Assembly: GCF_004519405.1 (NCBI RefSeq) | Contig: NZ_SGWI01000009.1 | Location: 186,001 to 250,000, forward strand | DNA from: Pseudomonas sp. BCA17 | GTDB lineage: Bacteria > Pseudomonadota > Gammaproteobacteria > Pseudomonadales > Pseudomonadaceae | Length of the DNA stretch: 64,000 nucleotides | Reading direction: 5' to 3' | In this document: piece by piece, positions 36,205-44,831 of the stretch | Position numbering within the stretch: position 1 is the stretch's first letter | Layout: each line of letters opens with the position of its first letter | Made by a program: the position numbers and the translations under genes | Notes under the pieces: generated by a model | Told to the model about the DNA's origin: nothing | What the model saw: the letters and a program-made list of their open reading frames with translations, nothing else | Database searches by the model: none

Positions 36205-37887
36205 CTAGAGCTGATAGCTGAAACTCAGCGTATAGCGCGGACGCCGATTCAGGCTGTCCAGGGCGATATCCGACATTGGCTTGGAGGCTTCCAATGCAAT
36301 GTTGTAGTACTTGTTATCGCCAAAGCGCAGACCCACGGCTGCCGACGACATGTTATTGCCCTTGACCGGCAGTTCGTTGAACCAGGTCTTGGCACGGTCG
36401 AGCACGACGTAGGGCTGCAGCACCTTCACCCAGTCACCGGCGCGGTTGAAGCTGTAGTTGATCTCGTACGCCACACCCCAACCCTTGTCCCCGGAAGCCT
36501 GGTCGTCGGGATAGCCGCGGCCGAAGTTCTGCCCGCCGAACGTGGCGCGCTCACTGTCGGGCAGGGTGGCGTCGCTCCAGTAGAGTGCGCCCGACAGCAC
36601 CCCTTGCCAGTTGTCGAAAAACTTGTCGCTCTGCACGCCGGAGAGGCGCAGGCGGAAGAAGTCGAGGTCCGGCGTCGTACCCGCCAGATCACTGTGCGTC
36701 CTGGCGCCCATGCCGTTGATGCCTTGGTACAGACCGGCACTGACGATGCGCAATTGGCGAGCGTCGGATTTGCGCCAGTCACCCTCGAATGCCAGTGCGC
36801 GCAGGTTGGTTTCGATGTCGAAGCGGTTGGGGTAGCCGACCAGTTGATAGCGTGTGGTCTGGTCCACCGCATACAGGCGCGTGCCCAGGGTCAAGGATTC
36901 GGTGGGCGAGGCGATCAGCGGATGGCTGAGGCCGATGGTGTAGCGATCGATCGACTGATGCGGCTTGAGCTCGAAGCCGCCATCGAGCTGGATGTTGTTG
37001 CTGGGGTCGGCGCGATAACGTTCGGCCCCCAGTACAAGCTGGCTGCCCTCGGCATTGATGAACTGGCTGTAGCCCACGCGGTAATAGTGCTTTTTATCGT
37101 CGCCAGGCGGGAACAGGCCACTGACGTTGAGCTGTTCGCCCATGGATGTCTGGGCGTTGCTGGTGGCGGTGAGCAACGCTTGCGTGCCGCTGCGGTTGTC
37201 TTCCACCAGGCTCATGCTGGTGGTAAAGGGTTTGCGGCTGGCCTGGATCACCATGTGCGCGGCACCGTCCGTGGTACCCGGCGGCGGTACTTGCGCTTGC
37301 AGCGTCACGCCCGGGATACGGCCCATGAGCGTGGTATAGCGCTCGAACGTCTTGCGTGTGAGTGGACGTTCGGCCAGGAGTTTATTCGCCAGCTTGTCGA
37401 CATAGGCCGACACCGCGCCGATGTCGCCGCTTTGTTGGTAGTCCTTGATATAGCCCTCCACCAGCACCACGCGCACCAGGCCGTTTTCAAAGTTCTGTTG
37501 CGGCAGGAAGGCATAGGACAGCAGATAACCGTCCTCCTGATAACGACGGGTGATGCTGCGTGTGGCTTCGATCAGTTGTGCAAGGTTGGTCTCATGGCCG
37601 ATCAGAGCGGAGTAGGCTTTGGCGGTTTCGCTGAGCGGGTAGATCGTACCGCCCTCGATCTGCAACTTGCGGATGGTGATCCTGGTGTCCATCAACAGGG
37701 GCTGGCCCTGGGGCGCGGGAGCCTCCGGCACTTGGGTCTTTGGCGTGACCGGTCTGTAGGCGTCTGCGGGCAGGTTGGGTACGGGCAGGTTGCGGATGGT
37801 GTCGTTGCTGTTGAGGAAGTTGGGAAGGGTCTCGGCCTGGGCGTAGGCACTGAGGGTAAGTACTAACAACGGTGTCAACACGCGCAT
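36205..37887 (-). CDS. TpsB/FhaC-type outer-membrane transporter (ShlB/HecB family)
   Basis: A two-partner-secretion transporter of 560 aa. Signal peptide MRVLTPLLVLTLSAYAQA is followed by a Pro-rich spacer. A POTRA-like region comes next (ITIRKLQIEGGTIYPLSE, then TRRYQEDGYLLSYAFLPQQ and VRVVLVEGYIKDY). The 16-strand barrel has the L6 hairpin tip GQNFGRGYPDD (RGY motif) and ends in a C-terminal aromatic strand (YTLSFSYQL). Such proteins export TpsA exoproteins, but no TpsA gene with a TPS domain is visible nearby. GGAG sits well before MRVLTP. Confidence 0.87.
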   Translation of the reverse strand: MRVLTPLLVLTLSAYAQAETLPNFLNSNDTIRNLPVPNLPADAYRPVTPKTQVPEAPAPQGQPLLMDTRITIRKLQIEGGTIYPLSETAKAYSALIGHETNLAQLIEATRSITRRYQEDGYLLSYAFLPQQNFENGLVRVVLVEGYIKDYQQSGDIGAVSAYVDKLANKLLAERPLTRKTFERYTTLMGRIPGVTLQAQVPPPGTTDGAAHMVIQASRKPFTTSMSLVEDNRSGTQALLTATSNAQTSMGEQLNVSGLFPPGDDKKHYYRVGYSQFINAEGSQLVLGAERYRADPSNNIQLDGGFELKPHQSIDRYTIGLSHPLIASPTESLTLGTRLYAVDQTTRYQLVGYPNRFDIETNLRALAFEGDWRKSDARQLRIVSAGLYQGINGMGARTHSDLAGTTPDLDFFRLRLSGVQSDKFFDNWQGVLSGALYWSDATLPDSERATFGGQNFGRGYPDDQASGDKGWGVAYEINYSFNRAGDWVKVLQPYVVLDRAKTWFNELPVKGNNMSSAAVGLRFGDNKYYNIALEASKPMSDIALDSLNRRPRYTLSFSYQL

Positions 37888-37983
37888 AGGACACTCCATG
37901 GTCAACTGCAGCAGCGTCTTGGGCCCGCCGGGGTCTGGGACTCGGTCCGGGAAGGCCAGGCTTCGTTCGATAAGACCGGCCCA

Positions 37984-38019
37984 TAAAAAAGACGAGAGAC
38001 TTATTCAGGGTCTCTCGTC
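37984..38019 (-). terminator. Terminator after the Gly/Thr-repeat lipoprotein gene
   Basis: A perfect 10-bp stem GACGAGAGAC/GTCTCTCGTC (37991-38000 with 38010-38019) runs into six T residues on the minus strand. It would end the lipoprotein transcript before the TpsB gene, so the two are separate units. Confidence 0.88.
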
Positions 38020-38072
38020 TCAACCAAGCGTAGGCGCTGTAGGAGAGGCCGTCTAATCGGCCAGGTGCAATT

Positions 38073-39776
38073 CTAGTTTTTGCCGGTCAGGCCGTTCAAC
38101 AAACCTCCCAGAGCGCCGGTTGTACCGGTGCTGGCACTGCCGTTGGCCGAGGCACCGGCACTGGCGCCGACGTTCAAGCCACCGAGCAGGCCACCGCCAC
38201 TGGTGCTGGTTCCGCCGGTGACCAGGCCTCCCACCGACCCGACGGTGTTGCCGACCGCCGTTACAGTAGTGCCCACCGCGTTCGTCAGCGGGTTGGCGTT
38301 GGCTGTGGTCAGGTTGGTGCCCAGGCTGCTGACGGCACCGCCGACTTGCGTAACCAGGCCGTTGACCGGAGCACCGATGCCGCTCGTGGTACCGACGTTT
38401 TGCGTCAGGCTGGTGACGCCGCTCGTTACAGGGTTCAGCGCCGTGCCGACGTTGGTTGCCAAACCTGCCACTGGCGTCGTGGCGGCGGTGTTGGCAACGC
38501 CTGTGCCACCGATGACGGTGCCCAGCGAGGCCACGGTATTGCCCAGTGCGCCGGTGGTGACACCTGCAGCATTGACGGTACCGTTGGTATTGCCGGCATT
38601 CAGCCCGCTACCCACGTTGGCGACCACACCGCCAACCAGTTCAGGCAGGCCGGGAGCAGCGGCGCCCCCGACGGGCGCAACATAACCACCTGATTTATCG
38701 AGCACGCCACCAACGCCGGTCAGCGCACCGCCAACAAGCGCGGTAACAGGGTTGCCTGCGCCGCCGGCGCTGGCAACCTGGCCACCCGCTCCGGTGGCGG
38801 TGGAGCCGACTCTATTCAGCACGCCGTTGAGCGGAGTGCCCAGGCCGGTAGCGTTACCCAAGTTGCCAGTGGTGTTTTCCACCAGTGAAACCACCGGTAC
38901 CAGTACACTCTTGCCGAGTGTGTTGGTCGCGCTGCCCAGTGGCCCGGTGGTGCTGGCGGTACTCAGGGTATCGCCGAGCATGGTCACGGCTTGGCCGACA
39001 TTATCTACCAGGCCGCCCGCTGCGGCGCCGACGCCACCGGTCAAGCCACCGACTACTGGAACGCCACTCAACGTTGTGCGCAGGGTCCTGCCGGTGCTCG
39101 ACACGCCGGTGCCGAGGTCGGCAACGCCATCACCGACGCCGGCGATGGTGGTGCCCAATGCATTACTGTTGGTGCCCAGAGTGCCCAGGCCATTCGTCAC
39201 GCCGCTGCCGATGCTGGTGACGGCGTTGCCGGTTGCAGTGACCAGGCCGCCAGCCGTCACACCGACGACTGGAACGCCATTGAGTGTCGAACCAAGATCA
39301 CCGACGGCCGCGCCGACGTTACCGACTGTAGTGCCCAGCGTGCCTGCAATCTGGCCTGTGACCAGTGGGGTGGTGGTGGAACCGGTGCCGCCACCCGTGC
39401 CGCCAGTACCGCCACCCGTGCCGCCAGTGCCACCGCCCGTGCCGCCAGTGCCACCGCCCGTGCCGCCAGTGCCGCCACCCGTGCCGCCAGTGCCACCACC
39501 CGTGCCGCCAGTGCCGCCGCCCGTGCCGCCAGTGCCACCGCCCGTGCCGCCAGTACCGCCACCCGTGCCACCAGTGCCTCCACCGGTGCCGCCAGTACCA
39601 CCACCGGTACCACCGCCCGTGCCCGAGCCGCTGCCCGCACCGGAATCGGGAGAAGACGCCGCGACGCTGGTGTGATGGCCGCCGCCACCGCTGCTGCAAC
39701 CACCGAGGCTCATCGCCATGATCAGGGCCAGCGCGGTACTTGCTTTCCATAGCACTGCTTGAGTTTGAGTTTTCAT
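38073..39776 (-). CDS. Gly/Thr-repeat lipoprotein (collagen-like low-complexity)
   Basis: A 567-aa predicted lipoprotein: signal peptide with MAMSLGGCSSGGGG (Cys near residue 28). Residues ~55-135 are about eleven copies of a GGTGGGT heptad. The long C-terminal region repeats motifs of the form TVGNxVxxLGT and PVxGL with high Gly, Val, Thr and Asn and almost no charged residues. I recognise no enzyme domain. It resembles pseudomonad proteins annotated as collagen-like triple-helix repeat proteins. It is probably surface-exposed. AAGGGAACTC precedes the ATG. Confidence 0.8.
   Translation of the reverse strand: MKTQTQAVLWKASTALALIMAMSLGGCSSGGGGHHTSVAASSPDSGAGSGSGTGGGTGGGTGGTGGGTGGTGGGTGGTGGGTGGTGGGTGGTGGGTGGTGGGTGGTGGGTGGTGGGTGGTGGGTGGTGGGTGSTTTPLVTGQIAGTLGTTVGNVGAAVGDLGSTLNGVPVVGVTAGGLVTATGNAVTSIGSGVTNGLGTLGTNSNALGTTIAGVGDGVADLGTGVSSTGRTLRTTLSGVPVVGGLTGGVGAAAGGLVDNVGQAVTMLGDTLSTASTTGPLGSATNTLGKSVLVPVVSLVENTTGNLGNATGLGTPLNGVLNRVGSTATGAGGQVASAGGAGNPVTALVGGALTGVGGVLDKSGGYVAPVGGAAAPGLPELVGGVVANVGSGLNAGNTNGTVNAAGVTTGALGNTVASLGTVIGGTGVANTAATTPVAGLATNVGTALNPVTSGVTSLTQNVGTTSGIGAPVNGLVTQVGGAVSSLGTNLTTANANPLTNAVGTTVTAVGNTVGSVGGLVTGGTSTSGGGLLGGLNVGASAGASANGSASTGTTGALGGLLNGLTGKN
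39385..39615. repeat. 21-bp tandem repeat array (about 11 units)
   Basis: The coding sequence of the lipoprotein contains about eleven 21-bp units (minus strand GGTGGCACTGGCGGCACGGG plus one base), with mostly third-position differences. Because 21 is a multiple of 3, unit gain or loss would change spacer length without frameshift. Confidence 0.85.
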
Positions 39777-39898
39777 GATTGAGTTCCCTTGCACCTGTAC
39801 AACCTTGGTTGTTTCAAACGTTGGCAATTTCTAGGGATTGCCATACGTTTGTCCGTGGGGTTATCACAGACCCGAGTACTCTTTCTCGCAACGCTCAA

Positions 39899-39957
39899 CT
39901 TGGTATTAACGATTTATATAAACAGGCTTCTTAGTTGGCTTATTGACTAATACCAAG
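39899..39957. promoter_or_regulatory. Spaced inverted repeat, candidate operator
   Basis: CTTGGTATTA (39899-39908) and TAATACCAAG (39948-39957) are perfect 10-bp inverted repeats 39 bp apart, about 125-180 bp upstream of the lipoprotein start. The interval includes TTTATATAAA, a possible -10 on either strand. A regulator binding two half sites is possible but unproven. Confidence 0.4.
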
Positions 39958-40012
39958 GGTGTAGGTGGAGGGCTGATTAAGAAATATATTTAATGTTAAT
40001 CAATGGCTTGAA

Positions 40013-40040
40013 TAAAAAAGCGGACGCCGGGGCATCCGCT
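40013..40040 (-). terminator. Terminator after the MaoC-like gene
   Basis: On the minus strand AGCGGATGCC and GGCGTCCGCT pair (one G-U) around a CC loop, followed by TTTTTTATT. It ends the fabG4-maoC transcript. Confidence 0.85.
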
Positions 40041-40078
40041 ACAACTAAGGGTGTATATATACAATTAACGGCTGTAAC

Positions 40079-40927
40079 TTACGCAATAGGCCGCCACTTG
40101 CCGAACATATGTTGAATGTCGCCAGCACCGTTCAACTGCAACTCGCCGCTGGAACCCGCGGCGGTGCTGAGCAGTACTACTTCACTGGGCAGGCGCACGG
40201 GCTTTTTGAACTCGACGTCTATCTCTACATTGGCGGCGGGTAAATGCTCATGCAACGCGGCCAGTGTTCGGGCGGTATTCCACAGCCCGTGAGCGATAGC
40301 CTGGGGAAAACCGAAGAGCTTGGCCGTCAAGGCGCTCAGGTGGATCGGATTGTAATCACCGGATACCCGAGCGTACTGGCGGCCAATATCGGCGGGCGCT
40401 TTCCAGCGGGCCGATTCGCTGACGTTGCCGGATACCGACAAGTGTTCTTCCTGAGCTTCGCCCACCAGCTTTACGCCGCGACAAAGCATACGGCTATCGG
40501 CTTCCCACAACAGCCCCAGTGAGTCCTCGACCGTGGTCACGATATCAAAGGTTGCACCCTTGGCATGGGGCTGCAGGTTGTGTGCGTACACCCCAACCAG
40601 CACGTTGCTCACGCCTCCCAATGGGCGATGGATACGGATTCGGTTGTTCAGGTGAACGAGCCCCAGCAGTGGAAAGGGAAAATGCCTGTCGGTGAGTAAT
40701 TGCATCTGTAAACCGAACGCCAGGATATGGGGATAAGTACCTGGCAGTATCGAGCTGTCCGCAAACCCACAGACCTTGCGATAGGCCGCGACGTGCGCGG
40801 GATTGACGCGAATGTGGCAGCGCAGGCCTTTATCGGGCAATTCATTGCCGGTGATCTTGCGCTTGAGTGCCGCGCGCCAGTACAGCGGCGGCAGAAACGG
40901 GGTGCTGCCGAGTGTCTGCCATTCCAT
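40079..40927 (-). CDS. MaoC-like (R)-hydratase, HtdX-like
   Basis: A 282-aa protein of the MaoC/hot-dog hydratase superfamily. The C-terminal half contains QYARVSGDYNPIHLSALTAK and FPQAIAHGLW, which match the hydratase 2 motif (catalytic Asp and His). The N-terminal half looks like a degenerate second hot-dog domain. It likely hydrates trans-2-enoyl thioesters to (R)-3-hydroxyacyl thioesters. The start MEWQTLGSTPF lies just past the fabG4 stop (2-bp gap); the longer frame reading back into fabG4 is not credible. Confidence 0.82.
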   Translation of the reverse strand: MEWQTLGSTPFLPPLYWRAALKRKITGNELPDKGLRCHIRVNPAHVAAYRKVCGFADSSILPGTYPHILAFGLQMQLLTDRHFPFPLLGLVHLNNRIRIHRPLGGVSNVLVGVYAHNLQPHAKGATFDIVTTVEDSLGLLWEADSRMLCRGVKLVGEAQEEHLSVSGNVSESARWKAPADIGRQYARVSGDYNPIHLSALTAKLFGFPQAIAHGLWNTARTLAALHEHLPAANVEIDVEFKKPVRLPSEVVLLSTAAGSSGELQLNGAGDIQHMFGKWRPIA

Positions 40928-40929
40928 GC

Positions 40930-42273
40930 TCAGGCTCCCAGCAGGCTTTGCCCGCACACGCGCAGTGCCTGGCCGCTGACCGCACCAGAGCCCGATTGGC
41001 TGAGCCATGCCACGGCCTCAGCCACGTCCTGAGGCAGCCCGCCCTGGCCCAGCGAACTCATGCGGCGCCCGGCTTCACGCAGGGCGAAGGGGATGTGCGC
41101 GGTCATCTGGGTTTCAATAAAGCCGGGCGCCACTGCGTTGATGCTGATACCGCGTTCCTTCAACAACGGCGCCCACGCCTGGGCCAGGCCGATCAAGCCG
41201 GCCTTGCTTGCGGCATAGTTGGTTTGCCCACGGTTGCCGGCAATGCCACTGATGGATGCCAATAGCACCACTCGCGCGTTGTCATGCAGGGTACCGCTGT
41301 CGAGCAGAGCCTTGGTCAGCACTTGGGGGGCCTTGAGGTTGACCGCCAGTACCGCGTCCCAATATTCCGGGGTCATGTTCGCCAGGGTTTTGTCGCGGGT
41401 GATACCGGCATTGTGTACCAGGATATCGAGGCCGTCGGGCACCTGTTCGATCAGTTGCGTGGCGGCGTCTTCAGCGCAGATATCCAGCACCACGGTACGT
41501 GCCCCGAGGCGTGCGGCGAGGGCTTCGAGATCCGCCTTGGCCTGGGGTACGTCCAGCAGTATCACCTCTGCACCGTCACGGGCGAGGGTTTCAGCGATGG
41601 ACGCGCCAATGCCTCGGGCGGCACCCGTGACGAGGGCCTTGCGCCCGGCCAGGGGGCGAGTCCAATCCTCGACCGCAGTGGCGCAGGCTTGCAGGCGGAT
41701 CACCTGACCGGAGATATAGGCGCTCTTAGGGGAGAGGAAAAACCGCAGCGCACCTTCCAACTGGTCCTCGGCACCGTCGCCGACATACAGCAGTTGCAAC
41801 ACGCCGCCGTTGCGCAGTTCCTTGGCCAAGGAGCGGCTGAAACCTTCCAGGGCGCGTTGTGCGCTGGCGGCGAATGGGTCGCTGAGGCTCTCCGGCGCGC
41901 GGCCGAGGATCATCAGATGCGCGCTGTTATCCAGGCTTTTCAACAACGGTTGGAAGAACTCGCGCAATTGCTGGAGCTGGTCGGTGTGTTGCAAGGCACT
42001 GGCGTCGAACACCACAGCCTTGAGCTTGGGGCCGTGGCCAGGAATCCACGTCGCCGTCTCGGTGCTGTAGCTGTAAATGGCATCGGTGAGTTTGTGGGCG
42101 AATACCTGCACCTTGGCCGCCAGCGGGCCGCCGCCGAGCAGCAGGGCACCTTCCACCGGCCGCAGGCGTCCGGCCGGCCAGCGTTCCAGGCGTACCGGCG
42201 ACGGCAGGCCAATGGCGGCGACCAGGCGATGGCCGAGGCTTGAGTTGGCGAAGTCGATATAACGGTCAGACAT
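40930..42273 (-). CDS. High-molecular-weight 3-oxoacyl-thioester reductase (FabG4 type)
   Basis: A 447-aa two-domain SDR. Residues ~1-200 form an inactive Rossmann-like domain. The C-terminal ketoreductase has KALVTGAARGIGASIAETLA (NAD(P) binding), a NAG motif (LVHNAGITRD), and catalytic Ser/Tyr/Lys in LLASISGIAGN and TNYAASKAGL. This architecture matches mycobacterial FabG4, which reduces 3-oxoacyl-CoA. It is cotranscribed with the MaoC gene and divergent from the thiolase. Confidence 0.86.
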   Translation of the reverse strand: MSDRYIDFANSSLGHRLVAAIGLPSPVRLERWPAGRLRPVEGALLLGGGPLAAKVQVFAHKLTDAIYSYSTETATWIPGHGPKLKAVVFDASALQHTDQLQQLREFFQPLLKSLDNSAHLMILGRAPESLSDPFAASAQRALEGFSRSLAKELRNGGVLQLLYVGDGAEDQLEGALRFFLSPKSAYISGQVIRLQACATAVEDWTRPLAGRKALVTGAARGIGASIAETLARDGAEVILLDVPQAKADLEALAARLGARTVVLDICAEDAATQLIEQVPDGLDILVHNAGITRDKTLANMTPEYWDAVLAVNLKAPQVLTKALLDSGTLHDNARVVLLASISGIAGNRGQTNYAASKAGLIGLAQAWAPLLKERGISINAVAPGFIETQMTAHIPFALREAGRRMSSLGQGGLPQDVAEAVAWLSQSGSGAVSGQALRVCGQSLLGA

Positions 42274-42387
42274 GGAACGCTCTCCGAGTGCTGGGGTTCA
42301 AACGGTGGACCATCAATGGGTAACGGTCGTTCGATTGAGCCTAGGCTAGGCTTGATGATTCCACCCACAACCATCAGGGAGCTTTCC

Positions 42388-43665
42388 ATGACTCAATTGC
42401 GCCGTGTAGCGATCATTGGCGGTAATCGCATTCCCTTCGCCCGCTCCAATGGCCCGTATGCCACGGCGAGCAATCAGGCCATGCTGACCGCTGCCCTCGA
42501 GGGCCTGATCGAACGCTACGACCTGCACGGCCTGCGTATTGGTGAGGTGGTGGCCGGTGCGGTGCTCAAACATTCCCGCGATTTCAACCTCACCCGCGAG
42601 TGCGTGCTGGGCTCGCGCCTGTCGCCGCAAACCCCGGCTTACGATATTCAACAGGCCTGCGGTACAGGGCTTGAGGCGGCGCTGCTGGTGGCCAACAAGA
42701 TTGCCCTGGGTCAGATCGAGTGCGGGATTGCCGGCGGTGTGGACACCACTTCTGACGCGCCGATCGGCGTGAATGAAGGGCTGCGCACGCTTTTGCTGCA
42801 AGCCAACCGCAGCCAGTCCATGGCGGATAAATTGAAACTCTTGTTACAACTTCGTCCCCATCACCTCAAGCCCGAGTTGCCGCGCAATGGTGAACCGCGC
42901 ACCGGTTTGTCCATGGGGCAGCACTGTGAACTGATGGCGCAAACCTGGCAGATTCCCCGTGCCGAGCAGGACCAGCTTGCTCTGGAGAGCCATCAGAAAA
43001 TGGCCGCGTCCTACGCTGAGGGCTGGCACAACGATCTACTGACACCATTTTTGGGCCTGACCCGCGACAACAACCTGCGCCCGGACCTGACCCTGGAAAA
43101 ACTCGCCAGCCTCAAGCCGGTGTTCGAGCGCAGCGACAAAGGCACGCTTACCGCCGGTAACTCCACGCCGCTCACGGACGGCGCGTCGTTGGTATTGCTG
43201 GGAAGCGAGGCCTGGGCCAAGGAGCGTGGCTTGCCGATTTTGGCGTACTTGCGCGATGGTGAAGCAGCGGCGGTGGATTTCGTCAACGGGGCTGAAGGCC
43301 TGCTGATGGCTCCGGTGTATGCGGTGCCGCGTCTGTTGGCGAGAAATGGCCTGACCCTGCAAGACTTCGATTACTACGAAATCCACGAAGCCTTTGCTGC
43401 CCAGGTGTTGTGCACGCTCAAAGCCTGGGAAGATGCGGACTACTGCAAGACACGCCTGGGGCTGGATGCGCCGTTGGGTTCCATCGACCGCAGCCGGCTC
43501 AACGTCAAAGGCAGTTCGCTGGCCGCCGGGCACCCGTTCGCTGCCACGGGCGGGCGTATCGTCGCCAACCTGGCCAAATTGCTGAGTGCGGCGGGCAAGG
43601 GGCGTGGCCTGATTTCCATCTGTGCAGCAGGTGGGCAGGGGGTTACAGCGATCATTGAACGTTGA
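42388..43665 (+). CDS. Acetyl-CoA C-acyltransferase (thiolase, FadA2/FadI-like)
   Basis: A 425-aa thiolase: nucleophilic Cys in QQACGTGLEAALLVANKIA (residue ~93), EIHEAFAAQVL, GSSLAAGHPFAATGGR and the C-terminal ICAAGGQGVTA with the second Cys. It cleaves or condenses 3-oxoacyl-CoA. The start MTQLRRVAIIGG follows CAGGGAGC; 24 more upstream codons lack family similarity. It faces away from fabG4 with 114 bp between. Confidence 0.9.
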   Translation: MTQLRRVAIIGGNRIPFARSNGPYATASNQAMLTAALEGLIERYDLHGLRIGEVVAGAVLKHSRDFNLTRECVLGSRLSPQTPAYDIQQACGTGLEAALLVANKIALGQIECGIAGGVDTTSDAPIGVNEGLRTLLLQANRSQSMADKLKLLLQLRPHHLKPELPRNGEPRTGLSMGQHCELMAQTWQIPRAEQDQLALESHQKMAASYAEGWHNDLLTPFLGLTRDNNLRPDLTLEKLASLKPVFERSDKGTLTAGNSTPLTDGASLVLLGSEAWAKERGLPILAYLRDGEAAAVDFVNGAEGLLMAPVYAVPRLLARNGLTLQDFDYYEIHEAFAAQVLCTLKAWEDADYCKTRLGLDAPLGSIDRSRLNVKGSSLAAGHPFAATGGRIVANLAKLLSAAGKGRGLISICAAGGQGVTAIIER

Positions 43666-43789
43666 AACTGGCATATTGGATGCATTCTTAAGTGATCAAC
43701 GGTCGGTAGCCCCTCCCACCGGCGAGCCGATTGCCGTATAACGATTGCCACACGCGTGTTTGGTAATACAGGACCCACAATAAAAGCTG

Positions 43790-44686
43790 ATGAAGACTCC
43801 TAAACGCATTGAACCCCTGATCGAAGACGGTCTGGTCGACGAAGTGCTGCGCCCACTCATGAGTGGTAAAGAAGCAGCTGTTTATGTGGTGCGCTGCGGT
43901 AACGAATTACGTTGCGCCAAGGTTTACAAGGAGGCGAATAAACGAAGTTTTCGTCAGGCGTCCGAATACCAGGAAGGCCGTAAGGTCCGTAACAGCCGTC
44001 AGGCCCGGGCGATGGCCAAGGGCTCCAAGTTCGGTAAGAAAGAAACCGAAGATGCCTGGCAGAATGCCGAAGTGGCGGCGTTGTTCCGCCTGGCCGGTGC
44101 CGGCGTTCGGGTGCCGCAGCCGTTCGACTTCCTCGAAGGCGTGCTGTTGATGGAACTGGTGGCCGACGAATACGGCGATGCGGCACCGCGTCTGAACGAC
44201 GTGGTACTGGAGCCGGACCAGGCGCGCGAATACCACGCCTTCCTGATTTCCCAGATCGTGCTGATGCTGTGTACCGGCCTGGTGCACGGTGACTTGTCCG
44301 AGTTCAACGTGCTGCTCACCCCGACCGGCCCGGTGATCATCGACCTGCCCCAGGCGGTGGATGCGGCGGGCAACAACCACGCATTCAGCATGCTGGAGCG
44401 GGATGTGGGCAACATGGCGGCCTACTTCGGGCGCTTTGCCCCGGAGTTGAAAAAAACCAAGTACGCCAAGGAAATGTGGGCGTTGTACGAAGCCGGTACG
44501 CTGCACCCGGGCAGCATCTTGACGGGCGAGTTCGACGAGCCGGAAGAACTGGCGGATGTGGGTGGTGTGATGCGCGAGATCGAAGCGGCGCGGCTGGATG
44601 AAGAGCGTCGCCAGGCGATTCGCGCGGCGGATGATGCACCCGCGAACAAGACGGCAGAGGAACCACCGCCGCCTTGGATGCAGTGA
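43790..44686 (+). CDS. RIO-family serine/threonine kinase
   Basis: A 298-aa atypical protein kinase of the RIO1 type. Visible are the nucleotide loop LMSGKEAAVYVVRCG (STGKEA-like), the Lys in RCAKVYKE, a helical insert, catalytic VHGDLSEFNVLL and metal-binding IIDLPQAVD. In archaea and eukaryotes RIO1 acts in ribosome maturation; bacterial roles are not well defined. A short acidic, Pro-rich tail ends the protein. It stands alone between the thiolase gene and the copper cluster. Confidence 0.9.
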   Translation: MKTPKRIEPLIEDGLVDEVLRPLMSGKEAAVYVVRCGNELRCAKVYKEANKRSFRQASEYQEGRKVRNSRQARAMAKGSKFGKKETEDAWQNAEVAALFRLAGAGVRVPQPFDFLEGVLLMELVADEYGDAAPRLNDVVLEPDQAREYHAFLISQIVLMLCTGLVHGDLSEFNVLLTPTGPVIIDLPQAVDAAGNNHAFSMLERDVGNMAAYFGRFAPELKKTKYAKEMWALYEAGTLHPGSILTGEFDEPEELADVGGVMREIEAARLDEERRQAIRAADDAPANKTAEEPPPPWMQ

Positions 44687-44713
44687 TTTCCACAGACATG
44701 GAAATCTGACAGG

Positions 44714-44803
44714 TGTGGGAGGGGGCCTGCTGCCGATAGAGCCGTGTCAGCCAGCACAAGCTTGGCTGAACTACCGTTATCGGCAGCCAACCCTCTCCTA
44801 CAT
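44714..44803. repeat. REP doublet (REPIN), tgtgggaggggg class
   Basis: TGTGGGAGGGGG at the left edge pairs with CCCTCTCCTACA at the right, and CTGCCGATA with TATCGGCAG inside, giving a long imperfect hairpin of about 90 bp between the RIO kinase and cueR genes. Confidence 0.75.
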
Positions 44804-44831
44804 TTGGCTTTGTATGTACTGAGTCAAAGCA

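Larger units (their letters stand above)
39777..40078. other. AT-rich intergenic region upstream of the lipoprotein gene
   Basis: This 302-bp region holds the lipoprotein promoter side and the terminator of the MaoC gene. It contains a spaced perfect dyad (39899-39957) around a TTTATATAAA core; no gene is visible. Confidence 0.6.

Noticed and set aside
38752..39675. Pro/Val-rich plus-strand open frame
   Set aside because: It is the antisense of the 21-bp repeats in the lipoprotein gene; the frame stays open because the repeats are a multiple of three.
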